17,355 bases of DNA, taken from RSA11 sp036564135 (GTDB lineage: Bacteria > Actinomycetota > Thermoleophilia > Solirubrobacterales > 70-9). The notes under the pieces are model-generated. The model was not told the DNA's origin and did no database searches. It saw only the letters and a list, made by a program, of their open reading frames with translations. This document shows positions 1 to 9,180 of the stretch, piece after piece (the stretch's first letter is position 1; each line of letters begins with the position of its first letter). The stretch lies in NCBI GenBank assembly GCA_036564135.1, contig DATCLC010000034.1, positions 1 through 17,355 of the forward strand, read 5' to 3'. The translations under genes were made by a program, and so were the position numbers.

Positions 1-1
1 C

Positions 2-907
2 TCACGCCTTCCCCGTCGCCAAAGCTCCGTGTGCAGCCAGCGCCTCGCGGATGCGCGCCCGCTCCTCCTCGGTCGCGGGCACCATCGGCAGGCGCAAGCG
101 GCCGTCGGACAACACGCCGGTCAGCTCCAGCGCCGCCTTCACCGGGATCGGGTTAGTCGTCACGGTAAGCGCAGCGTAGACGTCGCGCAGCGCGGCGTCG
201 AGCTCGCGCGCCCGCTCCCATTCGCCCGCGACGGCCGCGTCGTAGACGGCGCGCATCTCGTCGCCGACGACGTGCGAGGCGACCAGGATGCCGCCCTGGC
301 CGCCGGCCTCGAGGCAGCGCAGGAAAACGTCGTCGTTGCCGGCCAGGAGCGCGAGCCCGTCGATCGGCTGGACCTCCTCGTTGTTCGCCTGCTTGACCGC
401 GACCACGTTCGGGATCTCGGCGGCCAGCTCGGCGAGCAGCGCCGGCGGGACGTTGATCACCGTGCGCGAGGGGATGTTGTAGAGGACGACGGGCAGCGAC
501 CCGGCGGCCTCGGCGGCGGCCGCGAAGTGGGCGCGCAGGCCGCGCTCGTTGGGCTTGTTGTAGTACGGGGTGACCACGAGCACGCCGTGGGCGCCGGCAT
601 CGCGGGCGCGCTCGGTGAGCTCGACGGTGTGGGCGGTGTCGTTGGAGCCGCTCCCAAAGATCACCGTCGCCTCGTCGCCGACCTCCTCGAGCACGACTTC
701 GAGCAGCGCGATCTTCTCGTCGTCGGCGAGCGTCGGCGACTCGCCGGTCGTGCCCGCAACGACGAGCCCGTGCGAGCCGTGCTCGACGAGGTAACGCGCC
801 AGCGCCCGGGCCGCCTCGAGGTCGACAGCGTCGTCGGCCCCGAAGGGCGTCACCATCGCCGTGATCACACCGGAGATCTCGCGCACCTGTCGATTATCCC
901 CCATCAT
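2..907 (-). CDS. dapA: 4-hydroxy-tetrahydrodipicolinate synthase
   Basis: Condenses pyruvate with aspartate semialdehyde, the first committed step of the lysine/diaminopimelate pathway in the cytoplasm. The 301-residue product has the usual family length (about 290-300). Visible family signatures are GTTGES (52-57), the YYNKP stretch (115-119), YNIPSRT (143-149) with the catalytic Tyr143, and the Schiff-base lysine Lys172 in the segment VVAVKQAN. The gene is complete: its TGA stop occupies bases 2-4. Two ATG codons are adjacent (907 and 904) and no strong Shine-Dalgarno separates them, so the start could be one codon later. It begins 10 bp after the dapB stop, so the two consecutive pathway enzymes are probably co-transcribed and coupled. 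Function is secure; only the exact start is in doubt. Confidence 0.96.
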   Translation of the reverse strand: MMGDNRQVREISGVITAMVTPFGADDAVDLEAARALARYLVEHGSHGLVVAGTTGESPTLADDEKIALLEVVLEEVGDEATVIFGSGSNDTAHTVELTERARDAGAHGVLVVTPYYNKPNERGLRAHFAAAAEAAGSLPVVLYNIPSRTVINVPPALLAELAAEIPNVVAVKQANNEEVQPIDGLALLAGNDDVFLRCLEAGGQGGILVASHVVGDEMRAVYDAAVAGEWERARELDAALRDVYAALTVTTNPIPVKAALELTGVLSDGRLRLPMVPATEEERARIREALAAHGALATGKA

Positions 908-917
908 CCGGCTGCGC

Positions 918-1583
918 TCAGAGGACGTTCTCCAAGCCCACCACGAAGCGGTCCTCGAGCTCGCCCACCCGGCGCACCGCGAGCAACACGCCCGGCATGA
1001 ACGAGCGCCGATCGATCGAGTCGTGGCGGATCGTGAGCGTCTGCCCCTCCCCGCCGAGGATCACCTCCTGGTGGGCGACGAGCCCCGGCAGCCGCACCGA
1101 GTGGATCGGCTCGTGCACGTTGCCGCCGGCGGCGCTGATCAGCTCGGCCGTGCGCTTCGCCGTGCCCGAGGGGGCGTCGAGCTTGCGATCGTGGTGAAGC
1201 TCGACGATCTCGACCTCCGGCATGTGCTTGGCCGCCTCGGCCGCAAAGCGCATCATGAGCACCGCGCCGATCGCGAAGTTCGGGGCGACGAGCACGTTCG
1301 CCTGCGCCCCCTGGGCGGCCTCGCGGAGCGGCGCCAGGTCGAAGCCGGTCGTGCCCACGACGGCGTGCACGCCGGCGTCCAGGCAGGCGCGCACGTTGTC
1401 CGGCGCAGCGGCCGGCGTCGAGAAGTCGACGACGACGTCGGCGTCGCCGAGGAAATCGGCGAGTTCGGCGCCGAGCGCCGGGTCGGCGCGACCGACCAGC
1501 TCCATGTCGCCGGCGCCCTCGACGGCCTCGCAGGTCGTGGCGCCCATGCGCCCGGCGGCGCCCGAGACCACGACGCGGATCAC
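918..1583 (-). CDS. dapB: 4-hydroxy-tetrahydrodipicolinate reductase
   Basis: NAD(P)H-dependent reductase that follows DapA in lysine/diaminopimelate synthesis. The 221-residue protein shows the Rossmann nucleotide-binding GAAGRMG (8-14), DFSTP (53-57), GTTG (77-80), the catalytic signature HHDRKLDAPSGTA (130-142) and the C-terminal GGEGQTLTIRHDS (177-189). It is shorter than the E. coli enzyme (about 270) but all catalytic elements are present, so it looks like a compact form rather than a truncation. The GTG start at 1583 is supported by a strong GGAGGTG ribosome-binding site 7 nt upstream. It lies 22 bp after the M16 peptidase gene and 10 bp before dapA, the common actinobacterial order pnp, M16 peptidase, dapB, dapA. 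Confidence 0.95.
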   Translation of the reverse strand: MIRVVVSGAAGRMGATTCEAVEGAGDMELVGRADPALGAELADFLGDADVVVDFSTPAAAPDNVRACLDAGVHAVVGTTGFDLAPLREAAQGAQANVLVAPNFAIGAVLMMRFAAEAAKHMPEVEIVELHHDRKLDAPSGTAKRTAELISAAGGNVHEPIHSVRLPGLVAHQEVILGGEGQTLTIRHDSIDRRSFMPGVLLAVRRVGELEDRFVVGLENVL

Positions 1584-1605
1584 GCACCCACCTCCCCGTC
1601 TCGCA

Positions 1606-2889
1606 TCAGCCGGCTACGAGGGCCTCCGAGACGGCCCCGGTCGCGGCCCGGAAGCGCTCCTCATCGCGGCCGATGCAGGCCGCCGAGAAGCGCGCGGGGT
1701 CGTAGAGCTCGCGGGCCAGCTCGATCACGTCGTCGGCGGTGACGGCCTCGATGCGCGCGAGCATCTCGTCCACGGAGAGCACAGGCAGGTCGAACAGCAC
1801 CGCGCGCGCGATCCGCGACATCCGGGCGGCCGTCGATTCCAGGCTGAGGACCATGCGCCCCTTGACGTGCTCCTTCGCTCGGGCGAGCTCCTCGCTCCCG
1901 AGGCCGCCGTCGCGCAGCGAGGCGAGCTCGCGGCCGATGATCTCGCAGGCCTCGGTGACGTTGTCCTCGCGGGTGCCGACGTACATGGCGACGGTGCCGC
2001 CGTCGAGGTACTGCTCGGCGTAGGAGCCCACCGAGTAGGCGAGGCCGCGCTTCTCGCGCACCTCGCGGAAGAGCCGCGAGGAGACCGAGCCGCCGAACGC
2101 CGAGTCGAGCACCGAGAGCGCGTAGCGCCGGTCGTCGTCTCGGGCGATCCCCGGGGCTCCGAAGCAGATGTGGTACTGCTCGGTGTCCTTGCGGTGGAAA
2201 CGCAGCCGCGGCTGCGGCTCGAACTCCAGGTCCCCCACGCCGGGGTCGCCACCCGGCTGCGGCTCCATCAGCTTCCCGGCGAGCTCGCAGATGTGGTCGT
2301 GGTCCACGTGCCCAGCGACCGCGACCACGAGGTTGCGCGCCGCGTAGCGCGCGCGGTGGTAGGCCTGGATCTCCGGGACCGGGATCGAGGCGATCACCTC
2401 CGCCTGGCCGATTACGCGTCGGCCGAGCGGGTGGTCGCCCCAGATCGCTTCGGCGAGGAAGTCGTGGACCCGGTCGGAGGGCTCGTCCTCATACATCGCG
2501 ATCTCCTCGAGCACGACCTGGCGCTCCGAGTCGACCTCGGGGAAGGTCGGCCCGAGCACCATCTCCGCCATCAGGTCGAAGGCGCGGTCGGTGTGCTCGT
2601 CGAGGAACCGGGCGTGGACATGCGTCGACTCCTTGCTGGTCGCGGCGTTGGCCGACGCGCCCATCCCGTCGAAGAGCTCGGAGATCTCGATCGCCGAGTA
2701 GCGCTTCGTCCCCTTGAACAGCAGGTGCTCGAGGAAGTGGGAGACGCCCTCCTGGCCCGGGGACTCGTCGCGCGAGCCCGTGCGGACCCAGATCCCGAGG
2801 GCGACCGAGCGCACCGAGGGCACGGCCTCGGTGATCACCCGGACGCCGTTATCGAGCTCCGTCAGCTCGACGTTCTCGGGAAGGTCCAC
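1606..2889 (-). CDS. M16 family zinc metallopeptidase (insulinase/processing-peptidase type)
   Basis: 427-residue protein of the pitrilysin/insulinase clan, similar in size to mitochondrial processing peptidase subunits and to the actinobacterial peptidase encoded after pnp. The inverted zinc motif HxxEH is intact as HFLEH (51-55), followed by LLFKGT, and the third zinc ligand is probably Glu129 in VVLEEIAMYEDEPSDR (126-140). The C-terminal non-catalytic half contains the REVREKRGLAYSV segment typical of the family. No signal peptide is visible, so it is probably cytoplasmic; its substrate is unknown. The GTG start at 2889 is only 5 bp after the pnp stop and has no clear Shine-Dalgarno, suggesting translational coupling with pnp. 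The family call is firm, the physiological role is not. Confidence 0.93.
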   Translation of the reverse strand: MDLPENVELTELDNGVRVITEAVPSVRSVALGIWVRTGSRDESPGQEGVSHFLEHLLFKGTKRYSAIEISELFDGMGASANAATSKESTHVHARFLDEHTDRAFDLMAEMVLGPTFPEVDSERQVVLEEIAMYEDEPSDRVHDFLAEAIWGDHPLGRRVIGQAEVIASIPVPEIQAYHRARYAARNLVVAVAGHVDHDHICELAGKLMEPQPGGDPGVGDLEFEPQPRLRFHRKDTEQYHICFGAPGIARDDDRRYALSVLDSAFGGSVSSRLFREVREKRGLAYSVGSYAEQYLDGGTVAMYVGTREDNVTEACEIIGRELASLRDGGLGSEELARAKEHVKGRMVLSLESTAARMSRIARAVLFDLPVLSVDEMLARIEAVTADDVIELARELYDPARFSAACIGRDEERFRAATGAVSEALVAG

Positions 2890-2894
2890 GCTGC

Positions 2895-5162
<2,268 letters not shown>

Positions 5163-5407
5163 GTATTCCCTTGTTTCCTTCCGGTCGCCCGCTGGCGACC
5201 CACTTGCTTCGATTCTCTCTGTATCCGCAGAGCAGCTTATCCGACGGTTGCCCACCTACCCGTTCGCGCAACCGCGCATCCATGACCTCCGCAATCCCTC
5301 GCCCGTGGGACTGATGCGGTATGTGCGTTGGCGAATGAATCCGCATCACGTCGGCCGCCGCGCGCGTGCGAGGCGGCTCAGGTTGGACGAGGCGGCCTAC
5401 GGAGAGC
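5163..5407 (-). promoter_or_regulatory. rpsO-pnp intergenic leader with hairpins
   Basis: This 245-bp spacer is the longest non-coding gap in the window. Just upstream of the pnp ribosome-binding site is a perfect 7-bp stem, GGTCGCC/GGCGACC, with a 4-nt loop (5183-5200). Further upstream, GGTTGC and GCAACC arms (5246-5251 and 5268-5273) can pair across 16 nt. Next to the rpsO stop, GGCCGCC (5353-5359) can pair with either of two downstream-facing partners (5372-5377 or 5391-5397), giving alternative GC-rich stems without a T-tract. In E. coli a pnp leader stem is cleaved by RNase III and mediates PNPase autoregulation; a similar role here is inference. I could not identify a convincing -35/-10 pair. 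Confidence 0.4.
5167..5172 (-). promoter_or_regulatory. Ribosome-binding site deciding the pnp start
   Basis: On the minus strand the sequence AAGGGA lies just before the ATG at 5162, with about 4-5 nt spacing. This favours 5162 over the in-frame ATG at 5255, which adds 31 residues unlike PNPase and would run through the leader hairpin. Confidence 0.6.
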
Positions 5408-5677
5408 TCAGCGACGGAGCCCGAGGTCCGCGACGACCTTGCGATACCGGTCGAGGTCGGTGCGCTCCAGGTACCGCAGCAGGCGGCGCCGGCGGCCGAC
5501 CAGCATCAGCAGGCCGCGGCGGGAATGGTGGTCCTTGCGATGGGTGCGGAGGTGCTCGGTCAGGTCGTTGATGCGCTCGGTGAGCAGCGCGATCTGCACC
5601 TCGGCGGAGCCGGTGTCGCCCTCCGAACGGCCGTACTTGGCGATCAGCTCCTGCTTTCTCTCAGCGGTCAGTGGCAT
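5408..5677 (-). CDS. rpsO: 30S ribosomal protein S15
   Basis: Primary 16S rRNA-binding protein of the small-subunit central domain. From the ATG at 5677 the product is 89 residues, the usual S15 length. It begins with MPLTAERKQELI and carries the conserved GDTGSAEVQIALLTERI segment (about 20-36), then LTEHLRTHRKDHHSRRGLL and LVGRRRRLLRYL, all hallmark S15 stretches. An in-frame ATG at 5716 overlaps the ribF stop (TGATG arrangement) and would add 13 residues; I prefer 5677 because it restores the canonical N-terminus, although its Shine-Dalgarno is weak and the longer form cannot be excluded. It lies between ribF and pnp, and the ribF-rpsO-pnp order is widespread. Confidence 0.95.
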   Translation of the reverse strand: MPLTAERKQELIAKYGRSEGDTGSAEVQIALLTERINDLTEHLRTHRKDHHSRRGLLMLVGRRRRLLRYLERTDLDRYRKVVADLGLRR

Positions 5678-5715
5678 TTCCGGGCGGGACAGGTTAGCGA
5701 GGTTCGCGCGAGACA

Positions 5716-6618
5716 TCAGGAGGCGACCTTCGGCGGTCCCCTGAACTCCGCGCAGATGCGGCGCGCCTGCTCGACGTCGCGGTGCATCTGCGCGATCAGG
5801 TCGTCCACCGACGGGAAGCGCTTCTCCCCCCGCAGGCGCGCGATGAAGGCGATCCGCAGCGTGCGCCCGTAGAGGTCGCCCTCGAAGTCGATGAGGTGCG
5901 GCTCGATGAGCAGCCCGCGGCCGGTCTCGAACATCGGCCGCACGCCGATGTGGATCGCGGCCGGGTGCTCGTTCGCGAAGCCCGCGTAGACGCCGTGGCC
6001 GGGGACGACCAGCCGGTCGTCGGGAACGATGTTCGCGGTCGGGAAGCCGAGCTCGCGGCCGCGCTTGTCGCCCTCGACCACCACGCCCTCGTACAGGAAC
6101 GGCGCCGCCAGGCAGCGCATCGCCGCCTCGACCTCCCCGGCCTGCACGAGCGCGCGGATCCGCGTCGAGGAGACCGTCTCGCCGTCGACCTCGACGAGCG
6201 GGACGACGCGGGTCTCGAACTCGCTGCGCGCGGCGAGCATCGCCGGGTCGCCCTTGGCCTTGGCGCCGAAGCGGAAGTTCTCGCCCACCGAGACGTGCTC
6301 GGCGCGGAGCTTTCCGATCAGTACCTCGTCGATGAAGCGCTCGGCGGTCAGCTTGGAGAAATCGCGGTCGAAGCGGATCACGACGAGCTCGCGCACCCCC
6401 AGGCCGTCGATCACGTCGCGCTTCGCGGTGAAGGGCATCAGCAGCTTGGGCGCGGCGTCCGGCGCGAGCACGGTGAGCGGGTGCGGGTCGAAGGTGAGCA
6501 CCGTGTCCGCGCCCTCGATCACCCGGCGGTGCCCGACGTGAACCCCATCGAAGGTGCCGATCGCGACCCGCCGCGGCCGCGGCTCGACTTCGCTCAGCTC
6601 GGTGACCTGGATCGTCAT
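5716..6618 (-). CDS. ribF: Bifunctional riboflavin kinase / FAD synthetase
   Basis: Converts riboflavin to FMN and then FAD. The 300-residue product has an N-terminal nucleotidyltransferase domain with GTFDGVHVGH (21-30), TFDPHP (42-47), GENFRFG and SSTRIRALVQAGEVEAA, and a C-terminal flavokinase domain with GDKRGRELGFPTANI, GVYAGF and a LIDFEGDLYG segment. Both activities look intact. Only 11 residues separate His30 of the HxGH motif from TFDPHP, whereas Bacillus-type enzymes have a longer helix and strand there, so the first helix is shortened. The ATG at 6618 starts 10 bp after the truB stop; an upstream in-frame codon at 6660 would overlap truB and adds non-homologous sequence. The Shine-Dalgarno is weak. 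Its stop overlaps the alternative rpsO ATG. Confidence 0.95.
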   Translation of the reverse strand: MTIQVTELSEVEPRPRRVAIGTFDGVHVGHRRVIEGADTVLTFDPHPLTVLAPDAAPKLLMPFTAKRDVIDGLGVRELVVIRFDRDFSKLTAERFIDEVLIGKLRAEHVSVGENFRFGAKAKGDPAMLAARSEFETRVVPLVEVDGETVSSTRIRALVQAGEVEAAMRCLAAPFLYEGVVVEGDKRGRELGFPTANIVPDDRLVVPGHGVYAGFANEHPAAIHIGVRPMFETGRGLLIEPHLIDFEGDLYGRTLRIAFIARLRGEKRFPSVDDLIAQMHRDVEQARRICAEFRGPPKVAS

Positions 6619-6628
6619 CGCGCGGAAC

Positions 6629-7291
6629 TCAATCAGACGCGGGCAGGCGAGCGAGCGCAACCTGCAGCGGGATGGGCTCGGGACCCGCCTCCTCCACCGA
6701 GAACGGCCCGATCCGCGTGCGGCGCAGCTCCAGGCAGTAGGCGTCGCCGAGGTCCGCGACGAGGCTGCGCACGTATGTGCCCGACGAGCATTCGATCTCC
6801 AGCTCGACCTCGTCGCCCTCGCGCCTCAGCTCCTCGAAGCGGTAGACGGTCACCTCGCGCTCGGGCAGCTCGAACCGCTCGCCCCTGCGGGCGCGCTTGT
6901 ACGCGCGCTCGCCGTCCACCTTCACGGCCGAGTACGCGGGTGGGCGCTGGCGGATGCGGCCCGTGGGCAGCTTGAGGCGCTCGGGCACCCTGCCGGTGAC
7001 CGTGATCTCGCCCTCGCGATCGCCGGTGGTCGAGACCGCGCCGAGGCGCGCGACGGTGCGGTAGGTCTTCGGCAGGGCCATGAAGCGCGACTGTTCCCGC
7101 GTCGCGGGGCGACCCACCAGCACGATGAGCAGCCCGGTCGCGAACGGGTCGAGCGTGCCAGCGTGCCCGACGCGCCGCACTCCCAGCTCGCGGCGCACCT
7201 GGTCGACGACGTCGTGGGACGTCACCCCCGACGGCTTGTCAGCGAGGACGACGGCGCCCTCGCTCGCGAGGTCGCCCGTCGCCTCAGCCAA
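6629..7291 (-). CDS. truB: tRNA pseudouridine(55) synthase
   Basis: Makes the conserved pseudouridine 55 in the T-loop of tRNAs. From the TTG at 7291 the protein is 220 residues and places the catalytic aspartate at 48, within GHAGTLDPFATGLL (42-55), the same number as in E. coli TruB. Also present are KTYRTVARLG, PPAYSAVKVDGERAY, CSSGTYVRSLVADLG and LRRTRIGPFS. It is much shorter than E. coli TruB (314): the segment between GDREGE and the PPAYSAVK motif is reduced and there is essentially no C-terminal PUA-like domain. The frame remains open to an ATG at 7423, but that part overlaps nrnA and is Ser/Ala-rich with no family resemblance. The TTG overlaps the nrnA stop by 8 bp, consistent with coupling. 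The start is the least certain part. Confidence 0.93.
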   Translation of the reverse strand: MAEATGDLASEGAVVLADKPSGVTSHDVVDQVRRELGVRRVGHAGTLDPFATGLLIVLVGRPATREQSRFMALPKTYRTVARLGAVSTTGDREGEITVTGRVPERLKLPTGRIRQRPPAYSAVKVDGERAYKRARRGERFELPEREVTVYRFEELRREGDEVELEIECSSGTYVRSLVADLGDAYCLELRRTRIGPFSVEEAGPEPIPLQVALARLPASD

Positions 7292-8288
7292 GTTGCGCGG
7301 CGACCCGCTCGCGGAGGAACTCGACGAGCTCGGGATACTCAAGGTCCGTGCCGAACCCAGCTGCCCGCCGGTGCCCGCCGCCCCCGTGCTCGCGCGCGAT
7401 CGCCGAGACGTCGACGGCGCCATCGCTCGAGCGCAGGCTCACCTTGCGCGCCCAGCGGCCGCCGGGCTTGTCGCGCACGATCGCGGCCACGCGCACGCCC
7501 TCGAGCGCGCGGACGTGGTCGATGATGCCCTCGGTCAGGTGCTCCGTGGACCCGGTCTCCTCGTAGTCCTCCTGCGAGATATAGGTGAGGGCGAGCGCGC
7601 CGTCGTCGTAGCGCTCGAGCTTCTCCAGGGAGCGCGCCAGGAGCTTCATCTTCTCCATCGGCACCCGCTCGTACAGCCTGCGGTAGATCTCGTCGACGCT
7701 GACGCCGGCCTCGATCAGCTCCGCCGCCATCAGGTGCGCGGTCGCGTCGGTGTTCTCGTACATGAACTTGCCGGTGTCGGTGATCAGGCCCACATACAGC
7801 GCGCAGGCGATCTCGGGCGTGATCGTCGCGCCGAGGACCTTGGCGAGCCGCCAGATGATCTCCGCGGTGCACGAGGCCTCGACGTCGACCAGGTTGACGG
7901 CGCCGAAGTGGGTGTTGTCGTGGTGGTGGTCGACGTTGATGATGCGGGCGCCGTCGCGGTGCAGGAACGGCTCGGGCATGCGGTCGCGGTTCCCGCAGTC
8001 CAAAAAGATCAGGGTGCGGTCGACGACGTCGGCGGGCGCCTCGTGGAAGACGTTGGTGAGCGGCAGGAAGCGGTACTCGACGGGCAGCGGGAACTCCTTC
8101 GCCGGCAGGAACATCACCGAGTCCTTGCCAAGCTGCTCGAGGAGGTGGTGGGTGGCGAGCAGGGAACCGAGCGCGTCCCCGTCGGGGCCCTCGTGGGTCG
8201 TGAGCAGGAACCGGTGCCCCGTCCGGATCTCGTTCGCTACGGCGTCTAAGTCACTCGTCTTGGTAGGGGTCTCGATCGGCACCGGCAT
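7284..8288 (-). CDS. nrnA: DHH-family phosphoesterase (NrnA-like oligoribonuclease / pAp phosphatase)
   Basis: 334-residue DHH/DHHA1 enzyme. Family members degrade 2-5 nt RNA oligomers and/or dephosphorylate 3'-phosphoadenosine 5'-phosphate. Metal-binding motifs are HEGPDGD (32-38), Asp97 in FLDCGNRDR, DHHHDN (120-125) and GLITDTGKF with Asp171; the C-terminal DHHA1 domain ends in GGGGHRRAAGF (302-312). Position between rbfA and truB is the standard place for this gene in Gram-positives and actinobacteria. The rbfA stop overlaps the ATG here as TGATG. A GTG one codon upstream (8291) abuts the GGAGGA ribosome-binding site and a GTG at 8282 is better spaced from it, so the start may shift by one or two codons. 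Substrate preference cannot be read from the sequence. Confidence 0.92.
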   Translation of the reverse strand: MPVPIETPTKTSDLDAVANEIRTGHRFLLTTHEGPDGDALGSLLATHHLLEQLGKDSVMFLPAKEFPLPVEYRFLPLTNVFHEAPADVVDRTLIFLDCGNRDRMPEPFLHRDGARIINVDHHHDNTHFGAVNLVDVEASCTAEIIWRLAKVLGATITPEIACALYVGLITDTGKFMYENTDATAHLMAAELIEAGVSVDEIYRRLYERVPMEKMKLLARSLEKLERYDDGALALTYISQEDYEETGSTEHLTEGIIDHVRALEGVRVAAIVRDKPGGRWARKVSLRSSDGAVDVSAIAREHGGGGHRRAAGFGTDLEYPELVEFLRERVAAQLG

Positions 8289-8620
8289 CACTCCTCCAAC
8301 AGGTCGCTGAGGCGCTGTGCGCGCTCGAGGCTCTCGTCGTAGACGAACTTCAGGGTCGGGGTGCGCTTCAGGCGCAGCTCGCGGTTGATCGCCGCCTGCA
8401 GCACACCGTGGGCGGCGCTGAGCGCCGCCAGCGCGGACTCTCGGGCCGCCTCGTCGCCGAGCACGCTGACGAAGACCCGCGCTGAACGCAGGTCCGGGCT
8501 TGTATCGACGGCGGTCACGGTCACGAATCCGATGCGAGGGTCGTCGAGCTCACTGGTGATCGCATCCCCGACGACTTCGCGCATGACCTCATTGACGCGC
8601 CTCATGCGCTCAGTGGCCAT
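8288..8620 (-). CDS. rbfA: 30S ribosome-binding factor A
   Basis: Cold-shock-associated assembly factor that binds the immature 30S subunit near the 16S rRNA 5' region. The 110-residue product starts MATERMRRVNEVMREVVGDA and carries the KH-like core segment DDPRIGFVTVTAVDTSPDLRSARVFVSVLG (about 26-55) and LKRTPTLKFVYDESLE near the C-terminus, all characteristic of RbfA. The ATG at 8620 has no recognisable Shine-Dalgarno; 31 bp upstream of it a heptamer repeat array begins. It overlaps the start of nrnA. Length and motifs are typical of the family, so the assignment is firm. Confidence 0.95.
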   Translation of the reverse strand: MATERMRRVNEVMREVVGDAITSELDDPRIGFVTVTAVDTSPDLRSARVFVSVLGDEAARESALAALSAAHGVLQAAINRELRLKRTPTLKFVYDESLERAQRLSDLLEE

Positions 8621-8651
8621 GGCAAAGCCAGCATACAGACGCCTGCGGCAG

Positions 8652-8706
8652 CAGCTTCCAGCTTCCAGCTTCCAGCTGCCAGCTGCCAGCTTCCAGCTTC
8701 CAGCTT
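8652..8706. repeat. Heptamer array 1 of left compound repeat (CAGCTTC/CAGCTGC)
   Basis: Seven complete 7-bp units plus a 6-bp partial run without interruption from 8652: three CAGCTTC, two CAGCTGC, two CAGCTTC, then CAGCTT. It fills the spacer just upstream of rbfA and leads directly into the shared core of the left compound element. Confidence 0.93.
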
Positions 8707-8739
8707 GCTCCTGGTGGTGCCGGCGTTGGCGCTTCGCTG
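8707..8739. repeat. Core of left compound repeat
   Basis: A 33-bp non-heptameric block beginning GCTCCTGGTGGTGCC that joins heptamer arrays 1 and 2. It recurs in reverse complement near 9237-9269 with one difference (T at 8738 versus the C equivalent). It contains CCGGCG (8720-8725) and CGCTGG (8735-8740), which could form a short stem; in the inverted copy the corresponding arms are perfectly complementary. Confidence 0.9.
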
Positions 8740-8774
8740 GGTCGTCGGTCGCCGGTCGCCGGTCGTCGGTCGCC
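8740..8774. repeat. Heptamer array 2 of left compound repeat (GGTCGCC/GGTCGTC)
   Basis: Five tandem 7-bp units: GGTCGTC, GGTCGCC, GGTCGCC, GGTCGTC, GGTCGCC. The next bases, CGTTGGG, still match the inverted copy apart from one base. Confidence 0.93.
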
Positions 8775-8792
8775 CGTTGGGTGATTCAGGCG

Positions 8793-8831
8793 CTGGTGGC
8801 TGGCTGCTGGCTGCTGGTGGCTGGTTGCTGG
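8793..8831. repeat. Heptamer array 3 (CTGGNNG units)
   Basis: Five tandem 7-bp units (CTGGTGG, CTGGCTG, CTGGCTG, CTGGTGG, CTGGTTG) plus CTGG, ending 12 bp before the ylxP stop codon. This array has a different unit from arrays 1 and 2 but the same 7-bp period, and it has no counterpart in the inverted copy upstream of ylxP. Confidence 0.88.
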
Positions 8832-8843
8832 TAACCGGCAGCT

Positions 8844-9143
8844 TTATCCGCGGATGTCCTCCAGGCTCAGGACGTCCCGGTCGAACGCGCAGCCGTCCGG
8901 CACCCGGGACATCACGAACCGTTCCAGCTCGTCGGCGCGGTCGTCGATGTCGGCGCCCCCGACGAGCGCGCAGACCAGCGTCGAGCGCTGCCAGGTGTCG
9001 TGCCCGTCGGTCTCGGTGACCGCGACCCCGAAGCGGTTGCGCAGCTGCCCCTTGAGCGACTGCAGCAGCTTGCGCTTGCCCTTCAGATCATGCGCCTCGC
9101 CGAGGTGCAGCCGGACCTCGACGATGCAGACGAACGCGCGCAC
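8844..9143 (-). CDS. ylxP: YlxP-like DUF503 family protein
   Basis: 99-residue protein starting VRAFVCIVEVRLHLGEAHDLKGKRK in the open frame (the first V is a GTG start at 9143). The pattern of a short strand, then SLKGKRK-like HDLKGKRKLLQSLKGQLRNRFGVAVTE, then a central strand with QRSTLVCALVG, is typical of DUF503/YlxP, usually about 90-100 residues. It sits between infB and rbfA, exactly where ylxP occurs in Bacillus and actinobacteria, and is therefore often assumed to act in ribosome or RNA metabolism; its biochemical function is not established. The frame is open upstream to 9350, but that part translates repeat DNA and the infB end. The GTG has no clear Shine-Dalgarno. Inverted compound repeats flank the gene on both sides. 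Confidence 0.9.
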   Translation of the reverse strand: MRAFVCIVEVRLHLGEAHDLKGKRKLLQSLKGQLRNRFGVAVTETDGHDTWQRSTLVCALVGGADIDDRADELERFVMSRVPDGCAFDRDVLSLEDIRG

Positions 9144-9180
9144 CCACGGAACGTTAGAGCCGCTGGCCGCCGAGTAGGAG

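Noticed and set aside
5183..5200. GGTCGCC stem in the pnp leader as another copy of the heptamer element
   Set aside because: A single 7-mer shared with the arrays is expected by chance in GC-rich DNA; core and tandem units are absent.
8631..8636. TATGCT as a -10 element before rbfA
   Set aside because: It has no -35 partner and would start transcription only a few bases before the ATG; chance is likely.
8652..8831. CRISPR array
   Set aside because: Units are 7 bp, contiguous and without unique spacers; no cas genes nearby.
8361..8834. Plus-strand frame translating heptamer arrays into SFQLPAA-type peptide repeats
   Set aside because: The peptide repeat is a by-product of 7-bp units read in frame; the rest is antisense to rbfA and there is no ribosome-binding site.
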